From positions 1-11,958 of the forward strand of contig JAEYUC010000054.1 in NCBI GenBank assembly GCA_023433705.1: a stretch of DNA of 11,958 nucleotides, written 5' to 3'. A program made the position numbers and the translations under genes. Below are positions 1-7,122 of the stretch, in pieces; position 1 is the first letter of the stretch; each line of letters starts with the position of its first letter. Source of the DNA: Pseudomonadota bacterium (GTDB taxonomy: Bacteria; Pseudomonadota; Gammaproteobacteria; Steroidobacterales; Steroidobacteraceae). Below the pieces are notes generated by a model. The model was not told the DNA's origin and searched no databases. It saw only the letters and a program-made list of their open reading frames with translations.

Positions 1-26
1 CGCCTAGGCCCCTTCTCCCGGGTTTT

Positions 27-45
27 CCGTGCCAGGCACCATTTC
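27..45. repeat. REP-like palindrome with ATTTC tail (single copy)
   Basis: GTGCCAGGCAC (29-39) is a perfect 11-bp dyad around a central A and is followed by CATTTC. The palindromic head plus [A/G]TTTC tail resembles the arms of the inverted pair at 11700-11816. Palindromes of this build are typical of REP sequences mobilised by IS200-like REP-associated tyrosine transposases. Only one copy is visible here, so the assignment is inference. No gene is apparent in bases 1-102. Confidence 0.35.
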
Positions 46-89
46 AAAGACCCGTGTCGATTTGCGACGATCCCGAACGACCAGTTTCC

Positions 90-96
90 AAGGAGA
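90..96 (+). promoter_or_regulatory. Ribosome binding site of the YciI-like gene
   Basis: AAGGAGA lies six bases before the GTG at 103. This strong Shine-Dalgarno match decides the non-ATG start. Confidence 0.75.
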
Positions 97-102
97 CCCA
101 TC

Positions 103-477
103 GTGAAATACCTGTGCCTCGTCTACCTCTCGCCCGAGCAGTGGAGTTCCATTCCGGACGCCGATTGCGCCCAGTACGGCAAGGGGTTGCGCGACAGCGG
201 CCACTGGATCACGGGCTCGGCGCTGCAGCCCACGCATTCCGCCACGACCGTGCGCGTGCGCAACGGCCAGGTGTCCGTGACCGACGGTCCGTTCGCCGAG
301 ACCAAGGAACAGCTCGCAGGCTTCTACATGATCGAGGCGCGCGACCTCAACGAGGCCATCTCGCTCGCCTCGAAGATCCCGCCCGCGCGCACCGGCAGCA
401 TCGAAGTGCGGCCCGCGCGCGAGCTCGACGTCCCCGCCGAACTGCGCCCGCCCGAGGCGGCCCGCAGCACCGGCTAA
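103..477 (+). CDS. YciI family (DGPF-domain) protein
   Basis: This is a 124-residue soluble protein of the YCII-related/DGPF family, a dimeric alpha+beta barrel fold with few assigned reactions. The diagnostic stretch is clear: an ATTVRVRNG strand (about 47-55), the signature TDGPFAETKEQLAGF (60-74), then IEARDLNEA and a closing GSIEVRPAREL. His34 in the SGH motif is the family's conserved polar residue. The N-terminal part between the first strand and SGH looks about seven residues shorter than is usual as I recall the family. The start is GTG with a strong ribosome site. Relatives often sit beside an ECF sigma factor gene; none is visible in this window. A VOC gene follows after 22 bases, suggesting co-transcription. 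The family is certain; the substrate is unknown. Confidence 0.9.
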   Translation: MKYLCLVYLSPEQWSSIPDADCAQYGKGLRDSGHWITGSALQPTHSATTVRVRNGQVSVTDGPFAETKEQLAGFYMIEARDLNEAISLASKIPPARTGSIEVRPARELDVPAELRPPEAARSTG

Positions 478-499
478 CCCGCCAACAAAGGACCATTCC

Positions 500-904
500 A
501 TGCACTCGCAGATCTTCGTCAACCTGCCCGTCAAGGACCTGAAACGCTCCGTCGACTTCTTCACGAAGCTCGGCTACACGTTCAACCCGCAGTTCACCGA
601 CGAGAACGCGACCTGCATGATCCTCGGCGACAATCTCTTCGTGATGCTGCTGGTCGAGAAGTTCTTCAGCTCGTTCACCAGCAAGGGCATCACCGACACG
701 ACGAAGACCACCGAGGTGCTGACTTGCGTTTCGTGCGATTCGCGCGCGCAGGTCGACGACCTTGTCGCGAAGGCCCGCGCCGCCGGCGCGAAGGTACCGC
801 GCCAGCCCCAGGACCACGGCTTCATGTACGCCCACGGCTACGAGGATCTCGATGGTCACACCTGGGAGCTCGTGCACATGACTGGCCTCCCGCCGCAGGC
901 TTGA
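500..904 (+). CDS. VOC family protein (glyoxalase/bleomycin-resistance fold)
   Basis: The product is 134 residues, the usual size for a two-module vicinal-oxygen-chelate protein. The first beta-alpha-beta module has IFVNLPVKDLKRSVDFFTKLGY (residues 5-26). The second ends in the typical GYEDLDGHTWELVHM (about 113-127), where the Glu of WELV is a standard metal ligand. At the first strand the usual ligand position is not an obvious His, so the metal site may be incomplete and the activity is open: glyoxalase, dioxygenase-like or drug-binding roles all occur in this superfamily. AAAGGA at 486-491 provides a ribosome site eight bases before the ATG. The stop codon lies just ahead of the alpha/beta hydrolase gene, so the three small genes probably form one transcript. 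Confidence 0.9.
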   Translation: MHSQIFVNLPVKDLKRSVDFFTKLGYTFNPQFTDENATCMILGDNLFVMLLVEKFFSSFTSKGITDTTKTTEVLTCVSCDSRAQVDDLVAKARAAGAKVPRQPQDHGFMYAHGYEDLDGHTWELVHMTGLPPQA

Positions 905-924
905 GCGAGAACCCGTTTCCCCGC

Positions 925-1716
925 ATGACCGACTTCGTCACCTCGCGCGACGGCACGCGTATCGCCTACGAAATCACGGGCTCGGGCCCCGCCGTGATCC
1001 TCGTCGACGGCGCCTTCTGCTGCCGCGCGATGGGCCCGATGCCCAAGCTCGCGAAAGAGCTCGTGCCCCACGGCCTGCGCGTGCTGACTTACGACCGCCG
1101 CGCGCGCGGCGAGAGCGGCGACACGAAGCCTTACGCGCTCGAACGCGAGATCGAGGACATCGACGCGCTGATCGGCGCCGCCGGCGGCCGGGCCTGGCTG
1201 TATGGCATCTCGTCGGGCGCCGCGCTCGCATTGGCGGCCGGCGCGGCCGGCTTGCCCGTCGACGGCCTGATGCTTTACGAACCGCCGTTCATGGTCGGCC
1301 CGCACGCCCGCACCGTGCCGCCCGATCACACCGCCGCACTCACACGCATGATCGCGGAAGACCGCCGCTCCGATGCGGTGACTTACTACCTGCGCGACAT
1401 CATCGGCATTCCGCGTATCCTGCCGTTCTTCTTCCGCCTCACCCCGATGTGGCGAAAGATGAAGGCGATCGCGCCGTCCCTGCCCTACGACTCCGCGGTG
1501 ATGGGCGACTTCCAGTTGCCCGCGGTGCGCGCCGCCGCGATCCGTGTTCCTGCCCTGGTGCTCGACGGCGAGAAGACCTGGCCCATGCTGCGCGACGCCG
1601 CCAGCGCCCTTGCGGGGGCGATTCCGGGCGCACGGGCGCGCTCCCTCCCAAAGCAAACTCACAACGTCGCCGCCCGGGCCATCGCCCCCATCCTGGCGTC
1701 ATTTATCAAGTCGTAA
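925..1716 (+). CDS. Alpha/beta hydrolase
   Basis: This is a 263-residue single-domain alpha/beta hydrolase with no signal peptide, so probably cytoplasmic. Visible landmarks are the early strand GSGPAVILVDGAF (19-31), the YDRRARGESGD turn (56-66), the nucleophile elbow G-I-S-S-G with Ser96 as nucleophile (94-98), and the likely catalytic His246 in the KQTHN segment. The usual acid position after the sixth strand reads LDGEKT, with Thr218 where an Asp is expected, so the triad acid may be replaced (Asp214 is nearby). ATG 925 is chosen because the protein begins there at the family's normal point. A TTG at 901 overlapping the VOC stop is in frame and could add eight residues. The gene lies directly downstream of the VOC gene, probably in the same operon. 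The substrate is unknown. Confidence 0.88.
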   Translation: MTDFVTSRDGTRIAYEITGSGPAVILVDGAFCCRAMGPMPKLAKELVPHGLRVLTYDRRARGESGDTKPYALEREIEDIDALIGAAGGRAWLYGISSGAALALAAGAAGLPVDGLMLYEPPFMVGPHARTVPPDHTAALTRMIAEDRRSDAVTYYLRDIIGIPRILPFFFRLTPMWRKMKAIAPSLPYDSAVMGDFQLPAVRAAAIRVPALVLDGEKTWPMLRDAASALAGAIPGARARSLPKQTHNVAARAIAPILASFIKS

Positions 1717-1765
1717 CTCGTTGATTTGTGACGGCCGTGGGCCCGCGGGGAGAATCCGCCCCGGC

Positions 1766-1809
1766 CGGGTCAAGTGCGCCGCCGGGCGGCCGTTAACGGG
1801 TCGGGTCAA
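1766..1809. repeat. Intergenic palindromes flanked by 8-bp direct repeats
   Basis: The 114-bp gap between the hydrolase and HDOD genes holds GCCGCC-G-GGCGGC (1778-1790), overlapping CCGTTAACGG (1790-1799). An exact direct repeat CGGGTCAA flanks them at 1766-1773 and 1802-1809, 36 bp apart. The second repeat is about 20 bp before the HDOD start. Such symmetry could be an operator or a weak transcription barrier; there is no U-tract for an intrinsic terminator. The function is inferred, not shown. Confidence 0.35.
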
Positions 1810-1830
1810 TCCACAACGAAAAACCGCCCC

Positions 1831-2718
1831 ATGACAGCCACCTCGCCGGCCAGCACGGAAGAACACGTCGACCAGCTACTTCGAGCCGCGATCGCGGACG
1901 AGACGCTCACGTTGCCGCCGCTGCCGCAGATCGCCGTCGAGGTCATGCGCCTCACCCGTGACGATCCGCGCACCGACGAGGAAAGCGACGCCAGCGCCGC
2001 CGAACTCGCGCGCTTCATCCAGCGCGACGTGTCGCTCGCCGGCCAGGTCATGCGCGTCGCGAATTCCGCGCTGTACGCGCGCCGCACGCCCGTCGTCACG
2101 CTGTCGCAGGCCATCGCCTGGCTGGGCGTGCGCGAGATCCGCAACATCGCCTACGCCGCGGCCGTGCGGGGCCAGGTGTTCAACTCCGCGTATTTCCACC
2201 GCGAAATGGCGGAGATCTGGCGCGAGTCGGTCATCACCGCGTTGTTCGCGCAGGAGATCGCGCGCCTCAAGCGCCGCAACGTCGAGTCGGCCTATCTATG
2301 CGGCCTGCTGCATCGCGTGGGGTATGCCGTGATGCTGAGCCGCATGGGCGCCTCGGCACTCGAGCACCAGCTGTCGATCGACGCGATGACGGTCACGCGT
2401 TACGCAGCCGAACACGAGTCCCGTGTCGGCGCACATCTCGCGGCTACCTGGCACCTGCCACTGTCGGCCGCGTCCGTGATCGCGCACTGGCGCAATCCGC
2501 TCGACGCGGGCCACGCCCGCACCGAGGTCATGGAAGTCGCGCTCGCGCGGCAGATCTCCGATGAGCTGCGCTCGCCCGGCGCGGGCGGTGAACTGCCTGA
2601 CTCGATGCTCGGCCCGGTGTCGCGCTGGATGGACGACCTGTCCATCTACCCAGACGAACTGTTCACGATCATGGCGCAGCGCGCCGCGATCTATGCCACC
2701 GCGGAGAGCTTCGCGTGA
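1831..2718 (+). CDS. HDOD domain protein
   Basis: The product is 295 residues, almost entirely one HDOD domain (HD-related output domain found in bacterial signalling). It opens with the typical LPPLPQIAVEVMRL (28-41), then RDVSLAGQVMRVANSALY (65-82), VTLSQAIAWLGVREIRN (89-105) and the late EHESRVGAHLAATWHLP (194-210). The position matching the HD motif reads LLHRVG (His161-Arg162), so the metal-binding Asp is absent; this is normal for HDOD proteins, which lack phosphohydrolase activity and act through partners. No receiver, GGDEF or EAL domain is attached. ATG 1831 is preferred over an in-frame upstream start because the leader before it is low in family character, although its ribosome site is weak. 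The stop overlaps the next gene's GTG by four bases, so translation is probably coupled to the SthA-like gene. Confidence 0.88.
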   Translation: MTATSPASTEEHVDQLLRAAIADETLTLPPLPQIAVEVMRLTRDDPRTDEESDASAAELARFIQRDVSLAGQVMRVANSALYARRTPVVTLSQAIAWLGVREIRNIAYAAAVRGQVFNSAYFHREMAEIWRESVITALFAQEIARLKRRNVESAYLCGLLHRVGYAVMLSRMGASALEHQLSIDAMTVTRYAAEHESRVGAHLAATWHLPLSAASVIAHWRNPLDAGHARTEVMEVALARQISDELRSPGAGGELPDSMLGPVSRWMDDLSIYPDELFTIMAQRAAIYATAESFA

Positions 2719-4142
2719 GCACCCCAGGCTGGAATCACACCTTCGACGTGGTGGTCATCGGCTCGGGCCCCGCGGGGCAGAAGGCCGCGATCCAGGCCGC
2801 GAAGGCCGGGCGGCGCGTCGCGGTCATCGAACGCGACCGCCAGGTCGGCGGCGCGTGCGTGCACACCGGCACGATCCCGAGCAAGTCGCTGCGCGAACAC
2901 GCGCTGCGCCAGCGCGTGCGCCAGGTGAACCTCATGGAAGCCCGCCTGCAGTCGCTGCTCGACGGCGTCGGGGGCACCGTCGCCGCGCACGACGCGTACA
3001 TGGCCGCGCAGCTCGACCGCAACGACATCACGCTGCTGCGCGGACGCGCGAGCTTCGTCTCCCCGCACGAGCTCACGATGCGCCGCATCGACGGCTCGCA
3101 GTCCAGCATCCACGCACCGATCATCATCATCGCGACCGGCTCGCGCCCGCGCGTGCCGCACAAACTACCGATCGACCATGAGCACCTGCTCGACAGCGAC
3201 TCGATCCTGTCGCTCGCCTACCTGCCGCGCAGCCTGCTGGTGCTCGGCGGCGGCGTGATCGCGAGCGAATACGCCTCGATGTTCGCGGCGCTCGGCTGCG
3301 AGGTGACGCAGGCGGACGAGCTCGACCAGCCGCTCGCGTTCCTCGATCCCGAGCTCACGGAGTTCTACGTCGAGGAGCTGCGTCGCAACGGCGGCGAATA
3401 CCTGCCGAACGCGGAGGCCGTGAGCGCGCGTTTCGACGGCATCTCGCAGGTGCGCACGGAGTTCCGCGATGGCCGCGTGATCGTCTCGGACAAGGTGCTG
3501 GTCGCGCTCGGCCGCGTCGCCAACATCGACCATCTGAATCTCGAGGCTGCGGGTATCCAGCTCACGGAGCGCGGCCACGTACGAGTCGACGAGAACCTGC
3601 AAACTACCGTGCCTGGCGTCTACGCCGCGGGCGACGTGATCGGTCCGCCGGCGCTCGCGTCGGTATCGATGGAACAGGGTCGGCGCGCTGCGTGCCACGC
3701 GCTCGGCTTGCTGGTCCCGTCAGATCCGGTTTCGCGCCTGCCTTCGGGCGTTTACACGATTCCCGAGATCGCCACCGTCGGCCTCGACGAACACGGCGCG
3801 CGCCGGCACTTCGGCGGCGCGCTCGTCGGCCGCGCGCGTTTCGAGGAGATTGCGCGCGGTCACATCAACGGGAGCGCGCGCGGAATTCTCAAACTCATCG
3901 CCGATCCGGGCGGCCGGCGCGTGGTAGGCGTGCAGATCGCGGGCGACTCGGCGACCGAGCTGGTACACATCGGGCAGATAGGCCTCGCGGCCGAGCTGGA
4001 CGTCGACGCCTACGTCGACAACGTGTTCAACTTCCCGACGATGGCCGAGGCGTATCGCATTGCCGCGCTCGACATCGTGAAGCAGCGCGCAAAGTACATG
4101 ACACCGGATACGGTGGCTGACGCCGCCGCGGCGGTTCTCTAG
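2715..4142 (+). CDS. sthA: Soluble pyridine nucleotide transhydrogenase (Si-specific, SthA type)
   Basis: This is a 475-residue cytoplasmic FAD flavoprotein of the lipoamide dehydrogenase/glutathione reductase superfamily. SthA enzymes move hydride between NADPH and NAD+. The FAD Rossmann motif is VVVIGSGPAGQKAA (12-25). The region around the usual redox disulfide reads GGACVHTGTIPSKSLRE (45-61), with Cys48 kept but Thr53 in place of the second Cys; this single-Cys HxGTIPSK form separates SthA from dithiol reductases. The second nucleotide-binding motif is LLVLGGGVIASEYA (174-187), the FAD AAGDVIG motif is at 304-310, and the dimer-domain NFPTMAEAYRIAAL (439-452) matches SthA rather than the His-containing DLDH motif. 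The length is close to that of E. coli SthA. The GTG start overlaps the HDOD stop. The strand after the NAD motif reads TQADELDQPLAFLD, so cofactor preference is not certain. Confidence 0.88.
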   Translation: MSTPGWNHTFDVVVIGSGPAGQKAAIQAAKAGRRVAVIERDRQVGGACVHTGTIPSKSLREHALRQRVRQVNLMEARLQSLLDGVGGTVAAHDAYMAAQLDRNDITLLRGRASFVSPHELTMRRIDGSQSSIHAPIIIIATGSRPRVPHKLPIDHEHLLDSDSILSLAYLPRSLLVLGGGVIASEYASMFAALGCEVTQADELDQPLAFLDPELTEFYVEELRRNGGEYLPNAEAVSARFDGISQVRTEFRDGRVIVSDKVLVALGRVANIDHLNLEAAGIQLTERGHVRVDENLQTTVPGVYAAGDVIGPPALASVSMEQGRRAACHALGLLVPSDPVSRLPSGVYTIPEIATVGLDEHGARRHFGGALVGRARFEEIARGHINGSARGILKLIADPGGRRVVGVQIAGDSATELVHIGQIGLAAELDVDAYVDNVFNFPTMAEAYRIAALDIVKQRAKYMTPDTVADAAAAVL

Positions 4143-4145
4143 CTA
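4140..4145. other. Abutting convergent stop codons (TAGCTA)
   Basis: The TAG of the SthA-like gene (4140-4142) touches the reverse-strand TAG of the DUF1348 gene (4143-4145), leaving no intergenic base. No terminator with a U-tract is visible on either side. Transcripts from the two operons must therefore overlap or end inside the opposing gene. Confidence 0.8.
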
Positions 4146-4619
4146 CAGACCGAGATCGCTCAACCCGGGATGCTCGTCCGGCCGCCGCCCCAGCGGCCAG
4201 CGGAACTTGCGCTCCGCCTCCGTGATGACCACGTCGTTGATGCTCGCGTGCCGCCGGCGCATGAGCCCCAGCTCGTCGAACTCCCAGTTCTCGTTGCCGT
4301 ACGAACGGAACCAGTGGCCGGAATCGTCGTGCCACTCGTACGCGAAGCGCACGGCGATGCGCGCGCCCTCGAACGCCCAGACTTCCTTGATCAGCCGGTA
4401 GTCGAGCTCCTTCGCCCACTTGCGCTTCAGGAACGCGACGATGGCAGGACGTCCCGAGAAGAACTCGGCGCGGTTGCGCCACGCACTATCTACCGTGTAC
4501 GCGAGCGACACGCGCTCGGGATCGCGCGAGTTCCACGCATCCTCCGCGGCGCGCGCCTTCTGCGCCGCCGTCTCGCGCGTGAACGGCGGATACGGCGGTC
4601 GTCCCACGGGCGCGTTCAT
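4143..4619 (-). CDS. DUF1348 family protein (NTF2/SnoaL-like fold)
   Basis: The protein has 158 residues and looks like a complete DUF1348 member of the NTF2-like superfamily, small cone-shaped alpha+beta proteins that may bind or act on small molecules. The characteristic pieces are PPFTRETAAQKARAAEDAWNSRDPERVSLAYT (11-42), SAWRNRAEFFSGRPAIVAFLKRKW (45-68), FAYEWHDDSGHWFRSYGNENWEF (91-113) and a final basic DVVITEAERKFRWPLGRRPDEHP (128-150). The start ATG is two bases after the TonB-dependent receptor stop, which points to coupled translation as the last gene of the minus-strand operon; the longer in-frame extension lies inside the receptor gene and is not family-like. No biochemical role is established for this family that I can name with confidence. 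Confidence 0.88.
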   Translation of the reverse strand: MNAPVGRPPYPPFTRETAAQKARAAEDAWNSRDPERVSLAYTVDSAWRNRAEFFSGRPAIVAFLKRKWAKELDYRLIKEVWAFEGARIAVRFAYEWHDDSGHWFRSYGNENWEFDELGLMRRRHASINDVVITEAERKFRWPLGRRPDEHPGLSDLGL

Positions 4620-4621
4620 GT

Positions 4622-7033
4622 TCAGAACTGCTGACCGAAGCGGATTCCGACGGTACGCGGACGGGTCACGACGGAGTACACGTGGCCACCGGCTTCGGAC
4701 GCCACGCACAGTGACACGTCGCACTCGGCGTAGCGGTAGAGATGCGCGCGCTTGTCGAACAGGTTGTCGACGAACAACTCGAAGTTCCAGTTCTCGGCCG
4801 CCATGCCGAACGACAGGTCGGCGAGCGTGTACGAGCCCTGGACGCCGAGCGCGTCCGCCTCGTAAGGCAGCAGCGCCGAAGTCGAACTACCGTTGTGTAC
4901 GCCGGACACCTGCACGTGGCCATCGAGCTCGGCGATCGGGAACTCGTACCGCACGGTGAGATTCGCCTTGAACTTGGGCGTCGTGGGCAGCCGCTGGCCA
5001 TCCGGCGCGAATTCCTCATCGGCGCACACCCCGCGCGGCAGCGGATTGCCATCCGGGTCCAGCGTCTTGCAGAAGTCCTCGGCCAGCTCGGCCTCCTGCA
5101 CCGCGAATCCGCCGTAGACGGAAAACGCGTCGGTCGGCATCCATTGAACGTCGACTTCGACGCCTCGCAATTCCGCCGCACCCGCGTTCGATACATTCGT
5201 CAGGCCGTTCTCGCCGAGGAACGAGAACTGGAAGTCGTCCCACTTGCCCACGTAGACCGCACCGTTGAATCGCAGCCGGTTTTCGGCCCAGGAAGTCTTC
5301 CAGCCGACCTCGTAGTTAGTCAGGAAGTCCGCCTTGTAGGGCGGGAAAGTGCCGCGGCGGTTCACGCCGCCGGGACGGAATCCCTCCGAGATGGTCGCGT
5401 AGAACATCGCATCCTCGGTCGCCTGGAACGACGCGTTCACGCGGAAGGTGTTGTCTTCCTTGGTCACGGTCTTGTCGAGGTTGGTGCACGGCGCGGTTTC
5501 GAAGACCTGGCCCGTATCGAAACATGAAAGCTCGCCAGTTTCCGATCCGAAAGGGTTGGTCGCGCCGAAGCCGAAGAATCCTTCGAGTGAGTTCTCGTAC
5601 TTGAAGAAACGCAGGCCGCCGGTCAGCGACAGCCGCTCGGTCGCGTCGAACGTCACCTCGCCGAACACGGCGTAATCGCGATCGACGCGCCATTGCTTCG
5701 TGAGCCAGAACGTGTCGTCCCAGCCGGTGACGTCGCTGTCGTCGTTCAGGCCGGTGATGTTGTATTCCTGCTGGATGTCGTGCGTCTGGCGCTGGTAGAA
5801 CAGGCCGGCGACGAACCGCACGCGGTTCTCCGAGGGGCTCGAGACTCGCAGTTCACCGCTCAACTTGGTGTAACCGTCGTTGCCCTCGATGAACTGCGAC
5901 GGATTGATGAGCTCGCCCGCGTTGTCGTAGAAGTACACGCCCGATCCGTTGAGCGTGTCGTAGAAGAACGAGTAGTCGGAGTAGTCGGAGTTCGTGTCGA
6001 CGTCGCGCTTGAGATAGGCGCCCGAGAACGTGACGTCGAAGTTGCTGATCTTTCCTTCGATCGCGAGCGCGGCCTGCATCCACTGGTCTTCGTAGTCCTC
6101 GGGATGAAAGTGCGCCACCTCGAGGTCGCCGAAGTTGCTGTCGCCGGCGTAGATGCCGTTGCCGGTGCGCTTCTGGGCCATCACCGTGGGCGTGATGCTC
6201 CAGTTGTCGTTGAGATCGATCTTGAGCGCGGCGCGAGCGCCGTAGGTATCCGAATCGTTGTAGTTGTCCTCGGCGAGCGAGTTGATCGAGATTCCCGAGG
6301 TCGGGAACGTGCGCGTGGTGGCGACGTTGTCGATGTAGCCGGCGTCGTGACGTGCCCAGCCGACCAGGCGGATGGCCGCGTTCTCGCTGAGCGGAATGTT
6401 CACGAAGCCTTCCGCGACGTATCCAGGATCGCCGTCGGAGACGAAGTTCGTCTCGACGCCATACCCGCCCTGGAAGCCGCTCGGATCCGGCTTGTTCGTG
6501 ATGATGCGGATCGTGCCCGACTGCGAACTCGCGCCGTACAACGTGCCCTGCGGGCCGGCGAGCGCCTCGACGCGCGCGATGTCGTACATGTGGATGTCGA
6601 GCGCGCCCTGGATCGTCGTGATGGGCTGTTCGTCGAGATACTGGCCGACGCCCGGCTGGGGACCTGAGTGGTTGCCGTTGTCGCCGGCGGCCGCGCCGCG
6701 CATGAACACGCGCGCGTATCCGGGCGCCGCCTGCTGGAACGAAACACTGGGCAGGTACTTCACGAAGTCGTCGAAGCTCTTCACGCCGAGGTCTTCGAGA
6801 CGCTCGGTGCCGATGGCCTGGATGCTGAGCGGCACGTCCTGCAGGTTCTGCTCGCGCTTGAGGGCGGTGACGACCACCTCCTCCATGCCGCGAATGGCGG
6901 GCTCTTCCGCCTGCTGCGCCTGCGCCATTGGCGAGGCCGCGAGGATCGCGCCCGCGAGTGGAAAACCGGTCAGGAGTGCACGGCCCTGTCTGGCCTGCTC
7001 ACGTCGGATCTTGCGCAACTTGCTACGAGTCAT
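4622..7033 (-). CDS. TonB-dependent outer-membrane receptor
   Basis: The 803-residue product takes a ligand across the outer membrane using TonB-ExbBD energy. A basic N-terminus and hydrophobic stretch (about 20-36) form a signal peptide with likely cleavage after AQA (37-39). The TonB box is EEVVVTA (51-57), followed by the plug domain with DVPLSIQAIGTERLEDLG, the YARVFMRG strand and the RVEALAGPQGTLYGASSQSGTIRIIT signature. The rest is barrel, ending in a C-terminal Phe as expected for BAM-assembled proteins. No N-terminal secretin/STN domain is present, so it is not a FecA-type transducer. The ATG at 7033 is supported by a GGGGAG ribosome site. The plug and barrel resemble the broad iron-complex class common in sphingomonads and Steroidobacter-like bacteria, but the ligand cannot be inferred. 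It sits between a TPR-sulfotransferase and a DUF1348 gene. Confidence 0.93.
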   Translation of the reverse strand: MTRSKLRKIRREQARQGRALLTGFPLAGAILAASPMAQAQQAEEPAIRGMEEVVVTALKREQNLQDVPLSIQAIGTERLEDLGVKSFDDFVKYLPSVSFQQAAPGYARVFMRGAAAGDNGNHSGPQPGVGQYLDEQPITTIQGALDIHMYDIARVEALAGPQGTLYGASSQSGTIRIITNKPDPSGFQGGYGVETNFVSDGDPGYVAEGFVNIPLSENAAIRLVGWARHDAGYIDNVATTRTFPTSGISINSLAEDNYNDSDTYGARAALKIDLNDNWSITPTVMAQKRTGNGIYAGDSNFGDLEVAHFHPEDYEDQWMQAALAIEGKISNFDVTFSGAYLKRDVDTNSDYSDYSFFYDTLNGSGVYFYDNAGELINPSQFIEGNDGYTKLSGELRVSSPSENRVRFVAGLFYQRQTHDIQQEYNITGLNDDSDVTGWDDTFWLTKQWRVDRDYAVFGEVTFDATERLSLTGGLRFFKYENSLEGFFGFGATNPFGSETGELSCFDTGQVFETAPCTNLDKTVTKEDNTFRVNASFQATEDAMFYATISEGFRPGGVNRRGTFPPYKADFLTNYEVGWKTSWAENRLRFNGAVYVGKWDDFQFSFLGENGLTNVSNAGAAELRGVEVDVQWMPTDAFSVYGGFAVQEAELAEDFCKTLDPDGNPLPRGVCADEEFAPDGQRLPTTPKFKANLTVRYEFPIAELDGHVQVSGVHNGSSTSALLPYEADALGVQGSYTLADLSFGMAAENWNFELFVDNLFDKRAHLYRYAECDVSLCVASEAGGHVYSVVTRPRTVGIRFGQQF

Positions 7034-7063
7034 CGTTGCTCTCCCCGTGCGTCTTCTTCTTAT

Positions 7064-7088
7064 GGGGACAGACTTCAAGTCTGTCCCC
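7064..7088. repeat. Perfect 25-bp palindrome, REP-like
   Basis: GGGGACAGACTT and its exact reverse complement flank a single central C at 7076. It lies in the gap between the sulfotransferase gene and the receptor gene, 30 bases before the receptor start. As RNA it would form a very stable hairpin of about ten pairs with a small loop. Read in one frame it encodes TDFKSVP/TDLKSVP, a peptide I recall as a common false-ORF signature of dispersed REP elements. It has no U-tract, so it is more likely a processing, attenuation or mRNA-stability element than a terminator. Confidence 0.65.
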
Positions 7089-7122
7089 AGCCGCGGATCA
7101 GTGTATGCCTTTCCCTTCCGGA

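Noticed and set aside
4..564. Long reverse-strand open frame over the YciI-like gene
   Set aside because: It is antisense to two clearly recognisable genes, is rich in Arg/Gly/Ala, and shows no family features; it is a GC-bias artefact.
4123..4140. Intrinsic terminator at the end of sthA
   Set aside because: The CCGCCGCGGCGG palindrome gives only a four-pair stem with a four-base loop and no U-tract; it simply encodes the Ala-rich C-terminus.
5693..6667. 324-codon plus-strand open frame across the receptor gene
   Set aside because: It is an Arg/Val/Asp-rich antisense frame to a well-supported TonB-dependent receptor, with no ribosome site or domain signal.
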